Shown in pieces: positions 56,374-64,000 of a DNA stretch of 64,000 bases; positions within the stretch are counted from its first letter, which is position 1, and each line of letters opens with the position of its first letter. The DNA lies in contig NZ_OX458932.1 of the NCBI RefSeq assembly GCF_949774925.1, positions 434,001-498,000 of the forward strand, read 5' to 3'. Both the position numbers and the translations under genes were made by a program. This DNA is from Candidatus Methylacidiphilum fumarolicum. GTDB taxonomy: Bacteria; Verrucomicrobiota; Verrucomicrobiia; Methylacidiphilales; Methylacidiphilaceae. Under the pieces are notes generated by a model, which worked only from the letters and a program-made list of their open reading frames with translations, ran no database searches and had not been told where the DNA came from.

Positions 56374-57405
56374 TTGAAACTAATCTTTCCCTGCTTTTCT
56401 TTTGGTTTGTGGCAGGGATGTCCACTGCCTGTATCTGATTCCTTACACACAGACGAGTCGTCTCATGATTTTATTATAACCAATACACAGGGAATAGAAA
56501 AGGAAAGATCTTTTACAGGACAGCTTCTCGATATTCAATTTTGGGATGACCAGATAGGATGGACCTGTGGTTACGGTGGAGTATATAAATCTAAGGATGG
56601 AGGAAAGAGTTGGCAAAAAGTAAAACATGAAGGAGGCTGGTATCATGTTCAATTAACTGGGCCTCGGGAGATTTGGCTACTTGAAGGAAGCCATGGAAAG
56701 GCATGGGGCAGGCTCTGGCATTCAACCAATGATGGAGAAATTTGGGAAGAAATTCTGCCTGGAAAACTTCAAGGGTATGGAGATCTCTATTGTAAAGGTC
56801 CGGTACGATTCGTTCTTTGTAATGACTTTGCTAGCCATTGGAGTGTTGATCAAGGCAAAAGTTGGAAAGAAAGGACTTTCTTTGGCTCTCTAAAAATAGC
56901 TATTCCTGGAGATGTAAAAGAAAAGAATGGGTTTGTAATCTATCTTCTTGGTACAAAACGGCCAACTCCTTATCTACTAAAAAGTCTAGATTCAGGTGAA
57001 ACATGGAATGAAGTCCTCTTGCCCTTAATCAATTCTTATCCTTATTCTCTTTTCTTTGCTACCAGTTGGAAAGGTTGGATTGGACTGGATGGAGGAAAGA
57101 TTCTTTACACAGAAGATGGAGGAGAAAACTGGCAAGTTTATCAACTTCCAACTAATCGACCAGTAACTGCTTTGTGGTTTGATCCGCTTGGAAGAGGCTA
57201 TGCTGCCGTTCAAAATGGTAATTACCTAATGCTTGCTGAATCCTTGTTTATGACAGAAGACGGAGGGAAATCTTGGAAACTTGTTCTTTCTGGCGCAAAA
57301 CAGATTAATGCTCTTTTTGGGTTAAACTATAGAAATATCTGGGGAGCTGGGTTTTGCCCAACGCTACCCGCTGCCACTGATTTAATTGTGATTTCTAATC
57401 ATTAA
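56374..57405 (+). CDS. BNR/Asp-box beta-propeller protein
   Basis: 343 aa with five Asp-box motifs: SKDGGKSW (~72), STNDGEIW (~118), SLDSGETW (~210), TEDGGENW (~250) and TEDGGKSW (~295), as in sialidase-type or Ycf48-like propellers. The TTG start at 56374 gives a short, weakly hydrophobic N-terminus; export is uncertain. No catalytic residues of sialidases are recognised. It sits directly before the giant secreted protein and probably binds or processes the polymer; this is inferred. Confidence 0.75.
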   Translation: MKLIFPCFSFGLWQGCPLPVSDSLHTDESSHDFIITNTQGIEKERSFTGQLLDIQFWDDQIGWTCGYGGVYKSKDGGKSWQKVKHEGGWYHVQLTGPREIWLLEGSHGKAWGRLWHSTNDGEIWEEILPGKLQGYGDLYCKGPVRFVLCNDFASHWSVDQGKSWKERTFFGSLKIAIPGDVKEKNGFVIYLLGTKRPTPYLLKSLDSGETWNEVLLPLINSYPYSLFFATSWKGWIGLDGGKILYTEDGGENWQVYQLPTNRPVTALWFDPLGRGYAAVQNGNYLMLAESLFMTEDGGKSWKLVLSGAKQINALFGLNYRNIWGAGFCPTLPAATDLIVISNH

Positions 57406-57428
57406 ATCAAAAGAAATGGCTATTGCCT

Positions 57429-60400
57429 ATGTATAGCTCAATGATAATGGTTTTAAATCTTTATTTCTGGTTTATAGTAGCCTTTCTTTTGTTCATTCCC
57501 TGTTCACTCTTTAGCCAGCAAACAGACAATCATGTGCTTATTTCTGTTCCTGCACAACAAACTATTCAAATTGATGGTGACTTAAAAGAATGGGATCTTT
57601 CTGGAAAGATTCTTTGTTGTTATGATCTTTCCACTCTTAAAGGGACCTATTCCGTTGAAGTAGCTTCCATGTACGATCAAAACTATCTTTATTTTTTATT
57701 TTGCTTTCAGGATCCTACTCCAATGGAAAATTGGATAGACCCTTTGTTTGATCCTCAAGGAGGATGGAAAGGAGATGCGGTTCAGCTGCGACTAAAGAAT
57801 GAGTCTACAATAGTCCATATTACTTCCTGGTATTATACTCCAAAACAACTGCCCTGGGTTAGTCTTCACTTTGGGATGTGGGACGAAGCAAGCCAATCAG
57901 CCGATGTCAATGATGGAAGAAAAATGGGAATACAAGTTGCTTTCAAAAAAAATAAGGATGCAAAAGGCTATTGCCAAGAAATGGCCATTCCTTGGAAAGT
58001 GTTAGGTATTTCTTCGTTGAATGACGTTTCTTTTGAGAAATTAAATCTTTTATGTGGACTTGAATTTTTTTGGGGCAGCCAAAAAAGTAAAAACTGGCCA
58101 GAACACAGATACGCCGATTTAGTAAATCCAGAATATCCCCGACGGTCTTTTTTTTGGACCAATCCATTAGCTTGGGGTAAAATCGTATTTTCAAAAGAAG
58201 GCCATCTTTCTCGTATTAATCAGGGTAATGAAAAAAATGAAGGAAAAGATGTTCAACAGTTCTATACATATGGAAATATTCAAATTACCTATAATTTGCC
58301 CTCTGATGGAAATGTAAGCCTTGTAATAGAAGACAACAAGGGCAATAGAATCAGAAACCTTATTAGTGATGTTCCAAGGAAAGCTGGAAGAAATGTTGAC
58401 TGGTGGGATGGAAAAGATGAGGCAGGCATTAAGGTGCCTTCTGGAGAATATTACCTAAGAGGTATTTTTCATAAGCCTTTCAAACTCCGTTACGAATTTG
58501 CTTTTGGAAATCCTGGAGATCCTCCCTGGCTAACTCCTGATGGCCGGGGAGGCTGGTTATCCAATCATGAAAATCCTCTCTCAATAACTTCTGATAAAAA
58601 CAATATTTTTGTTTCAGCCGCCATGGCAGAGGGAGCCTGTACTGTTATGGCTCTTGATTTGAATGGACACAAAAAATGGGGGAATGGAGGAATGGTTGGT
58701 GGAATGCTTACTAGATTAGGGCCATACCTTTATATGGTTGTTGGTGGATCAATACCCCCTTACGATATTCCACCAGGAGAAATTCGGCTTGTTCGTTTTA
58801 ACGCTGAAAATGGAGAACCTGTTTTATTTAAGGACAATAATCCTTATAAGATCATTTATCATTTTGATCCATCCAAACCTCCTCCACCTAAAACTCCAGA
58901 GGGAGAAGCGATTGAAAATGGGGCATTGGATGCTTCATGGTGTCAAAGGCAGGTAATGGGAGTAGCTTCTTCGGGAAACAGAATTTATTGTTCTCTTTTT
59001 TTCGAAAACAAAATTCTTATCGTAGACGAAGAAGGCAATCTTATCAACACACTTTCTATTAACAAACCCACTGGAATAGTTACAGCTCCTAATGGACAAC
59101 TTTATGCGATCAGTGGCCGTGGGGTTGTTAAGATTGATCAAGAAGGAAACATTACTCCATTTATTTCCACTGAGCTTGAAGCTCCCATTGGGATTGCAGT
59201 AGATCAGAAGGGCCAAATTTACATTTCTGATTGGGGCAGAGCCATGAATGTGAAAGTTTTTTCTAAAGAAGGAGTATTTCTACGGGAGATTGGGAAAAAA
59301 GGGGGAAGGCCTCTTATTGGCTCTTACGATCCTCGAGGGATGTTTCTTCCTTTTGGGATTTGTATAGACAAAGAAAATCGATTATGGGTTGTAGAATGGG
59401 ACAGGTCTCCAAGACGAATTAGTGTGTGGGCATCGAACGGAGACTTTCTAACAGAATATTGTGGTTCAACCTACTATGCGGCTATGGGATGTAATATTAA
59501 TCCTTCCAATCCCTCAGAAGCCATTGTAATGGCGAACAAAGTAGATCTTGACTGGCAAAAAGGATTATGGCGCGTAAATAGTACTTTGTGGCGCTCTACA
59601 AAAACCAATGCTCTTTTTGGATTAGGCGCGGAGATGTATCATCAATTTTTTTCATTAGGCAATAGAAAGCTCATTGTCAGTGGATTTAAAAATTCGCTCT
59701 GTATATCAGAATTGAACGAAGATGGTTCGGCTAGACCTTTATCTGCAATGGGGACTCTCACTTACTTTTTAACAGAAAACTACCAACTACCACAGCTGAT
59801 TTCAAACAAACTCTTTTCTGAACCTCTCCAATTAGAGTGGGCTAAAAGAAAATACCCTGTCATATTTAATGGAAGTGGTTGGGAAGCTGTTCAACTAGGG
59901 AACTTTTATGGTCGCCCAGGGTTGTGGATTCCTTTACAAATTGAATCATTACAAAGGGGCTTTCCTCTACATAATTCATTCTTATGGATAGATCAGAATG
60001 GAGATGGGCTTGTCCAAGAAAATGAATTAGATATTTTTTCTGAAGAAGAAGTGGGAGGGCCTCCCTTTAAAGGAGCATGGTGGGCACCTGTAATTGGTCC
60101 AGATCTGTCAACTTTTTGGATTAATCAAACCAGAGAATTTGTTGCGGTATGGAAACTCCCTTGCAAAGGATTCAATAGCGTTGGAGCTCCAGTATATTCC
60201 TTAAAAGATGCTAAAAGAATTTTTGCTTTGTCTAACCCATTACCAGTAGAAGATGATCCACAAGGATGGTGCGATTTAAAGGGGAACATCCTTATCAATC
60301 ACAATCCACTAGAAATGTTTACTCAAGAAGGAAAATTGCTTTGGCGTTATCCAAATCCTTGGTCAGGAGTGCATGGAAGTAGTTCAGCCCCAAGAGCCAA

Positions 60401-61514
60401 TCCTGGAATATTAGTTGGCCCACTTTATGTGATTGGATCAGCAAATTTAGAAAATGTCGGAGAGATTTTTTGTCTTTCAGGAAATTTGGGAGAAAGATAT
60501 TTCTTTACAACTGATGGTCTGTATATTGGAAGCATCTTTAAAGATGCTCGAGGAGGACCAGACGTTCTTCCTCAGCATCAAGTCCGCGGCATGGAAATCA
60601 CGATGAACTCTGCTGGAGGAGAAAGCTTCGGAGGACAATTTTTTAGAAATCCTATCGACAACCAGTTTTATATAATTGGACCAGTAAGTGATGCAAGGGA
60701 GTGTTCGGTAATAGCCAAGATAGAAGGATTGGAGACGGTACAAAGACTCCCACAACAGGCCATTAGAGTCTCTTCTAATGAAAAAAAAATCGGTTTGTCA
60801 GGAGATAACAATGATTTGAGGCCTTTTTTAATAATTAGGCCTCTTTATCATAGTGGGGATGGTATTCCAAGGGCTGACCTTTTCCAGTGGAATTTCAAAG
60901 AAGCAGTGGCCCAGTGGGGCTTTGATGCTTTTCATAAGGCTTCCGCAAGTTTAACTTTTGATCAACAATATCTTTATGTTGGATTCAAGGATGTTTCGGA
61001 TGATACCCCAATGATTAATAATGGGAAAAATCCTTTTCAGCTTTTCAAAACTGGAGACGCAGTAGTTTTTGAATGTGGGACAAAAATGCGTAGTATAAGC
61101 GAACCAGTTAGAGAAGGAGATTTTAGGCTTCTTATTTCGATTTATAAAGGGAAGCCTATAGGCATACTTTATCAGTATCGTGTTGCAGGAACAAAAAATC
61201 CTTTTTTATTTTCTTCACCTATTGGGACTACCCATGTTGATAAAGTGTCAATTCTTGAAAACTGCAATATTAACTTACAGAAGGAAACAGATAAATATAG
61301 CTTCTATGCTGCAATCCCACTGAAAGAACTTGGATTTTATTTCATCCCAGGAAAAACGTATTATGGGGATTTTGGAATAATATATTCTGATAAAAATGGC
61401 ACAACTGATGCTCTTAGAATGTTTTGGTCAAATAAAAACACCGGTATGATAAATGATTTATCAATAGAATCAGCAATAGATCCAAAAGAATGGGGAAAAT
61501 TGATAATTAAGTAA
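57429..61514 (+). CDS. Giant secreted multidomain protein (carbohydrate-binding-like ends, NHL core)
   Basis: 1,361 aa with a signal peptide (VLNLYFWFIVAFLLFIPC). Residues ~35-200 form a CBM9/DOMON-like domain (IQIDGDLKEWD, YLYFLFCFQDPTP, GDAVQLRLKN). A FlgD-type Ig unit (~290-350; NLPSDGNVSLVIEDNKG) follows. NHL-like repeats span ~530-680 (PTGIVTAPNGQLYAISG, PIGIAVDQKGQIYISDWG). An EF-hand-like loop DQNGDGLVQENEL is near 857. The C-terminal ~1160-1300 is a second DOMON-like domain (YLYVGFKDVSDDTP, GDAVVFECG). I know no characterised homolog; probably a surface or matrix protein binding the polysaccharide. The start may be the TTG at 57423. Confidence 0.75.
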   Translation: MYSSMIMVLNLYFWFIVAFLLFIPCSLFSQQTDNHVLISVPAQQTIQIDGDLKEWDLSGKILCCYDLSTLKGTYSVEVASMYDQNYLYFLFCFQDPTPMENWIDPLFDPQGGWKGDAVQLRLKNESTIVHITSWYYTPKQLPWVSLHFGMWDEASQSADVNDGRKMGIQVAFKKNKDAKGYCQEMAIPWKVLGISSLNDVSFEKLNLLCGLEFFWGSQKSKNWPEHRYADLVNPEYPRRSFFWTNPLAWGKIVFSKEGHLSRINQGNEKNEGKDVQQFYTYGNIQITYNLPSDGNVSLVIEDNKGNRIRNLISDVPRKAGRNVDWWDGKDEAGIKVPSGEYYLRGIFHKPFKLRYEFAFGNPGDPPWLTPDGRGGWLSNHENPLSITSDKNNIFVSAAMAEGACTVMALDLNGHKKWGNGGMVGGMLTRLGPYLYMVVGGSIPPYDIPPGEIRLVRFNAENGEPVLFKDNNPYKIIYHFDPSKPPPPKTPEGEAIENGALDASWCQRQVMGVASSGNRIYCSLFFENKILIVDEEGNLINTLSINKPTGIVTAPNGQLYAISGRGVVKIDQEGNITPFISTELEAPIGIAVDQKGQIYISDWGRAMNVKVFSKEGVFLREIGKKGGRPLIGSYDPRGMFLPFGICIDKENRLWVVEWDRSPRRISVWASNGDFLTEYCGSTYYAAMGCNINPSNPSEAIVMANKVDLDWQKGLWRVNSTLWRSTKTNALFGLGAEMYHQFFSLGNRKLIVSGFKNSLCISELNEDGSARPLSAMGTLTYFLTENYQLPQLISNKLFSEPLQLEWAKRKYPVIFNGSGWEAVQLGNFYGRPGLWIPLQIESLQRGFPLHNSFLWIDQNGDGLVQENELDIFSEEEVGGPPFKGAWWAPVIGPDLSTFWINQTREFVAVWKLPCKGFNSVGAPVYSLKDAKRIFALSNPLPVEDDPQGWCDLKGNILINHNPLEMFTQEGKLLWRYPNPWSGVHGSSSAPRANPGILVGPLYVIGSANLENVGEIFCLSGNLGERYFFTTDGLYIGSIFKDARGGPDVLPQHQVRGMEITMNSAGGESFGGQFFRNPIDNQFYIIGPVSDARECSVIAKIEGLETVQRLPQQAIRVSSNEKKIGLSGDNNDLRPFLIIRPLYHSGDGIPRADLFQWNFKEAVAQWGFDAFHKASASLTFDQQYLYVGFKDVSDDTPMINNGKNPFQLFKTGDAVVFECGTKMRSISEPVREGDFRLLISIYKGKPIGILYQYRVAGTKNPFLFSSPIGTTHVDKVSILENCNINLQKETDKYSFYAAIPLKELGFYFIPGKTYYGDFGIIYSDKNGTTDALRMFWSNKNTGMINDLSIESAIDPKEWGKLIIK

Positions 61515-61544
61515 ATTTCTTTATTAAGAATTCAATTATTTATA

Positions 61545-62495
61545 ATGAATAAAATTCAGACTAGTTCTTCAGCGTCAATAAGTTTTAAAGAAAAAATAAG
61601 AGAACTATTCAATATCTTTCGATTACGTCTTTTAGAACCAAAAGGGATGAAAAAAGTAGAAGGACTTTTTAAAGATCTAAATGAATATAAAAATTTGCTC
61701 CTTTTATATTCTGGAAAGCCAATTGAAAACACACGGATTTTAGAAATTGGCTTTGGCCCTCGTCCTCTTAGAATGGTCTTGTTAAAAAGTTATGGGGCAA
61801 AGATTAAAGGAGTTGATTTAGACTCACCACTTTTATATGGTAAAATTTCTGAAGTCATTAATATATGGAAGAAGAACGGATTTGAACGAGCTATTAAGTC
61901 TTTTATTCGATTTTACTTATTTGATATTACAGAAAGAAAAATCTTAGAAAAAGCTGTCGAGTTGCGTGGAAAAAAACTAACATTTTCATTCTCTCAGGAT
62001 GAACTTTATATTTGTGATGCTTCAGAACTAGATTTTGATTCTCATTTATTTGATTTGATAATTTCTGAAGATGTTTTTGAGCATATAGAAATTTCTTCCT
62101 TAAAAAAATTGATTTTTAAAATGGTTCATTGGCTTGATCCTTCTGGTATTGCTTTAATTCGACCAAATATTTTTACAGGAATTTGTGGAGGCCATCTTAC
62201 CGAGTGGTTTCCTCCCGTTGTTAATTCTAATATGAAAAGGAAAAGTGAGCCATGGGAACATCTCAGGAAAAAAAGATTTCAGCCTAATACTTTTCTTAAC
62301 AAATTAACACGAAAAGAATACCGGGAGATGTTTAGCCAATATTTTGATATTCTTGAAGAACGAGTTAAATATCCAGATTTAGGCAAAAAATGGTTGAATC
62401 CAGAAATTCGACAAGAACTTAAAGTTTATTCAGACGAAGAGATTTTTTCTAATCAAGTGCTGTTTGTTTTAAAACCAAAAATTATTAAAAAGTAA
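61545..62495 (+). CDS. SAM-dependent methyltransferase
   Basis: 316-aa class I methyltransferase: motif I TRILEIGFGPRPLRMVLLKS (~62), acidic motif II IKGVDLDSP, and IISEDVFEHIEISSLKKLI (~170) as motif IV. The C-terminus has no extra domain. Next to GT genes it likely methylates a sugar or lipid intermediate of the EPS; the substrate is unknown. Confidence 0.85.
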   Translation: MNKIQTSSSASISFKEKIRELFNIFRLRLLEPKGMKKVEGLFKDLNEYKNLLLLYSGKPIENTRILEIGFGPRPLRMVLLKSYGAKIKGVDLDSPLLYGKISEVINIWKKNGFERAIKSFIRFYLFDITERKILEKAVELRGKKLTFSFSQDELYICDASELDFDSHLFDLIISEDVFEHIEISSLKKLIFKMVHWLDPSGIALIRPNIFTGICGGHLTEWFPPVVNSNMKRKSEPWEHLRKKRFQPNTFLNKLTRKEYREMFSQYFDILEERVKYPDLGKKWLNPEIRQELKVYSDEEIFSNQVLFVLKPKIIKK

Positions 62496-62575
62496 AAAAA
62501 AATGAATGTTTCCATATTAGTTTTAACATAATTCAAATTTCTTTTAAACTTGTATTGATAGTAAATTTATTTATT

Positions 62576-63433
62576 ATGTATCTCTCTGTTGTAATATTAA
62601 CATATAATTCAGAAAAAACTATTATTCCTACAATTGAATCTTCGCTTGCTATTTCAAATGATGTCCATGTGGTGGATTCTTATAGCTCTGATGGAACTAT
62701 TAAAATCTTAAGCTCTTATCCAGTTCACATAACCCAACATCCTTTTGAAAATTATGCAAAACAGAGGAACTGGGCAATTGAAAATCTACCACTTAAGATG
62801 CCTTGGGAACTACACTTAGATGCTGATGAAAGACTTACTTCTGAACTAATTGAACAATTAAAAAAACCTTCTTTGTACTTGCAAGATCAGTTCGACGGTT
62901 ATTATATAGCCAGGGTAGTAAGATTTTTAGGTAAAATACTCAAGCATGGAGGTATTTTTCCAACGTGGCATCTTAGACTTTTTCGAAGAGGGAAAGGCCG
63001 CTGTGAAGATCGTCTCTATGATCAGCATTTTTATGTTGAAGGACAAACTGCTAAGCTCCAAGGATTCATGATTGATGATATTCAAATGGAATTAAAGGAA
63101 TGGATTCAAAGACACAATAGATGGTCTGACCTGGAAGTCGAAGAAATTTGGTTAAGGGCTGCTGGGAAAAAAGATGAATACAAATGGGCTCCAGGAAGTC
63201 CTATCAAACGAAAAAAAGAGTTAAAGCAACTTTATTATAAGTTTCCACCTTTTATTCGGCCGTTTTTATTATTTTTTTATAGGTATTTTATCAAACTAGG
63301 ATTTCTTGATGGCGTTGAAGGCTTGATTTTCTATACCTTACAAACATTCTGGTTCAGGTTCTTAATAGATGCAAAACTGTGGGAATTATCTAAGAAGAAC
63401 CAATTCTTTCCCAATCTCCAAGAAAAGAAATAG
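62576..63433 (+). CDS. Glycosyltransferase family 2 (WaaE/KdtX-like)
   Basis: About 285 aa GT-A enzyme: SVVILTYNSEKTIIPTIESS, VVDSYSSDGTIKIL, NYAKQRNWAI and HLDADERLT (the DxD metal site), followed by FLGKILKHGGIFPTWHLRLF and RFWRF-type tail. It resembles WaaE/KdtX LPS-core transferases in pattern. I use the ATG at 62576, not the TTG at 62555. It is the last gene of the EPS block before IS-A copy 3. Confidence 0.9.
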   Translation: MYLSVVILTYNSEKTIIPTIESSLAISNDVHVVDSYSSDGTIKILSSYPVHITQHPFENYAKQRNWAIENLPLKMPWELHLDADERLTSELIEQLKKPSLYLQDQFDGYYIARVVRFLGKILKHGGIFPTWHLRLFRRGKGRCEDRLYDQHFYVEGQTAKLQGFMIDDIQMELKEWIQRHNRWSDLEVEEIWLRAAGKKDEYKWAPGSPIKRKKELKQLYYKFPPFIRPFLLFFYRYFIKLGFLDGVEGLIFYTLQTFWFRFLIDAKLWELSKKNQFFPNLQEKK

Positions 63434-63712
63434 CCTCTTATCTATGAGTTTTTTGTATCATTTTTTTTATGTCTAAGAATATAATACAGTCCTGCATTCC
63501 TTGCTTTTGAAAATTAGACATTGGCATAGATCGAAAATGCCTTTCATTTGGAAGTTCTATGAATAAGCCAGATTATAGATCACAACGTTAAGTAGATATC
63601 ATCCAATTGTCATTCAATCTATTAAGAAGAGCTAAAGGAGATCAATTAGTATGATTATTGGTTATAGCTTTTTAGCAATAAAAACAATAAAGGAATGATT
63701 CCTTGAGTTAAC
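63434..63712. other. Intergenic region before IS-A copy 3
   Basis: About 280 bp of AT-rich sequence with no supported gene. The final TTAA (63709-63712) is the left flank of IS-A copy 3. Confidence 0.4.
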
Positions 63713-64000
63713 CCATCTTCCGCAAGTTTTTGACCATTTTGTTGATGTATCAATGACTTATATATATTCGTGTAGGACTCAATAATTTATTTATTATTTA
63801 TTATTCTGTTGGCATCGTGGAGAAAATATGTTAGTCAGGTAGGCATGTACTTGCAGGAGGTCCGCACACGTCAAAAGGGGAAGATCTATCGATCCTATAT
63901 TGTCCGAGAGTCCTACCGAGTGGGGAAGCAGGTGAAGACACGCCGGATCGCCAACGTGACCCGATTGCCGGAAGAAGCTCGGGAAGTGCTGGCGGCGGCC
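63713..64000 (+). mobile_element. IS-A copy 3, left end only (window edge)
   Basis: Begins with CCCATCTTCCGCAA and follows copy 1 closely to the edge, so it is cut by the window, not truncated in the genome. Left flank TTAA equals the left flank of copy 2. The transposase start (ATG at 63845, MYLQEVRTRQKGKIYRSYIV) is in view. Confidence 0.93.

Overview
The window reads as a low-GC bacterial chromosome segment with several GC-richer mobile islands. It carries a futalosine-type menaquinone gene block, a class C-like group II intron, IS1634-type and IS607-type elements and a large exopolysaccharide (EPS) cluster. The gene content and sequence style suggest a Verrucomicrobiota member, possibly near Methylacidiphilum. 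That placement rests on impression only: no rRNA gene or taxonomic marker was compared.

Left third (1-19,040), defence. A CRISPR array (nine 37-nt repeats in view, running off the left edge) lies next to cas2-cas1 and a complete type III-B (Cmr) operon read on the minus strand: cas10/cmr2-cmr3-cmr4-cmr5-cmr6, a wrecked cmr1, then csx1 (CARF-HEPN), csx3-AAA and an NE0113-type CARF gene. A second minus-strand unit, 15.6-18.8 kb, holds an intact cmr1 and a 628-aa CARF-adenosine deaminase fusion (Cad1 type). An intact Cmr1 is therefore encoded only next to the deaminase effector. All three cas/cmr units share the same upstream signal: two GACGTC-like hexamers exactly 10 bp apart, then T-rich sequence with ACTTTT. 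This suggests joint control. The predicted circuit is: target RNA bound by the Cmr complex, cyclic oligoadenylate made by the Cas10 GGDD site, CARF effectors switched on (Csx1 RNase, Cad1 nucleotide deaminase), and the signal removed by Csx3 and perhaps the NE0113 protein. No cas6 gene is visible.

Middle, part 1 (19-32.7 kb). A decayed TnpB-like island is followed by a plus-strand EPS operon: initiating sugar-phosphate transferase, FecR-like secreted protein, Wza-like export protein, Wzz/BY-kinase, a carbohydrate-binding-like protein, an O-antigen ligase/polymerase and a GT4.

Middle, part 2 (33.3-46.1 kb). This mobile-element mosaic flanks a housekeeping block: a NarL-type regulator lacking its phospho-acceptor Asp, UbiX/UbiA/MqnE-type menaquinone genes and ftsH. 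The mosaic has two inverted 1,818-bp IS copies (IS-A), both with frameshifted transposases; a truncated IS-B copy sitting inside an older relic; a degenerate IS607 resolvase gene; and a group II intron with a dead reverse transcriptase that begins exactly 12 bp inside an IS-A-like terminal repeat. Mismatched flanks suggest that IS-A copies have recombined and rearranged the chromosome.

Right third (46.4-64 kb). The second EPS stretch has a tandemly duplicated pair of glycosyltransferase genes (one member decayed in both copies), an intact IS-B with a CTAG target duplication inserted in the duplication, then a polymerase, GT4, Wzx flippase, an Asp-box protein, a 1,363-aa multidomain secreted protein, a methyltransferase and a GT2. 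A third IS-A copy runs off the right edge.
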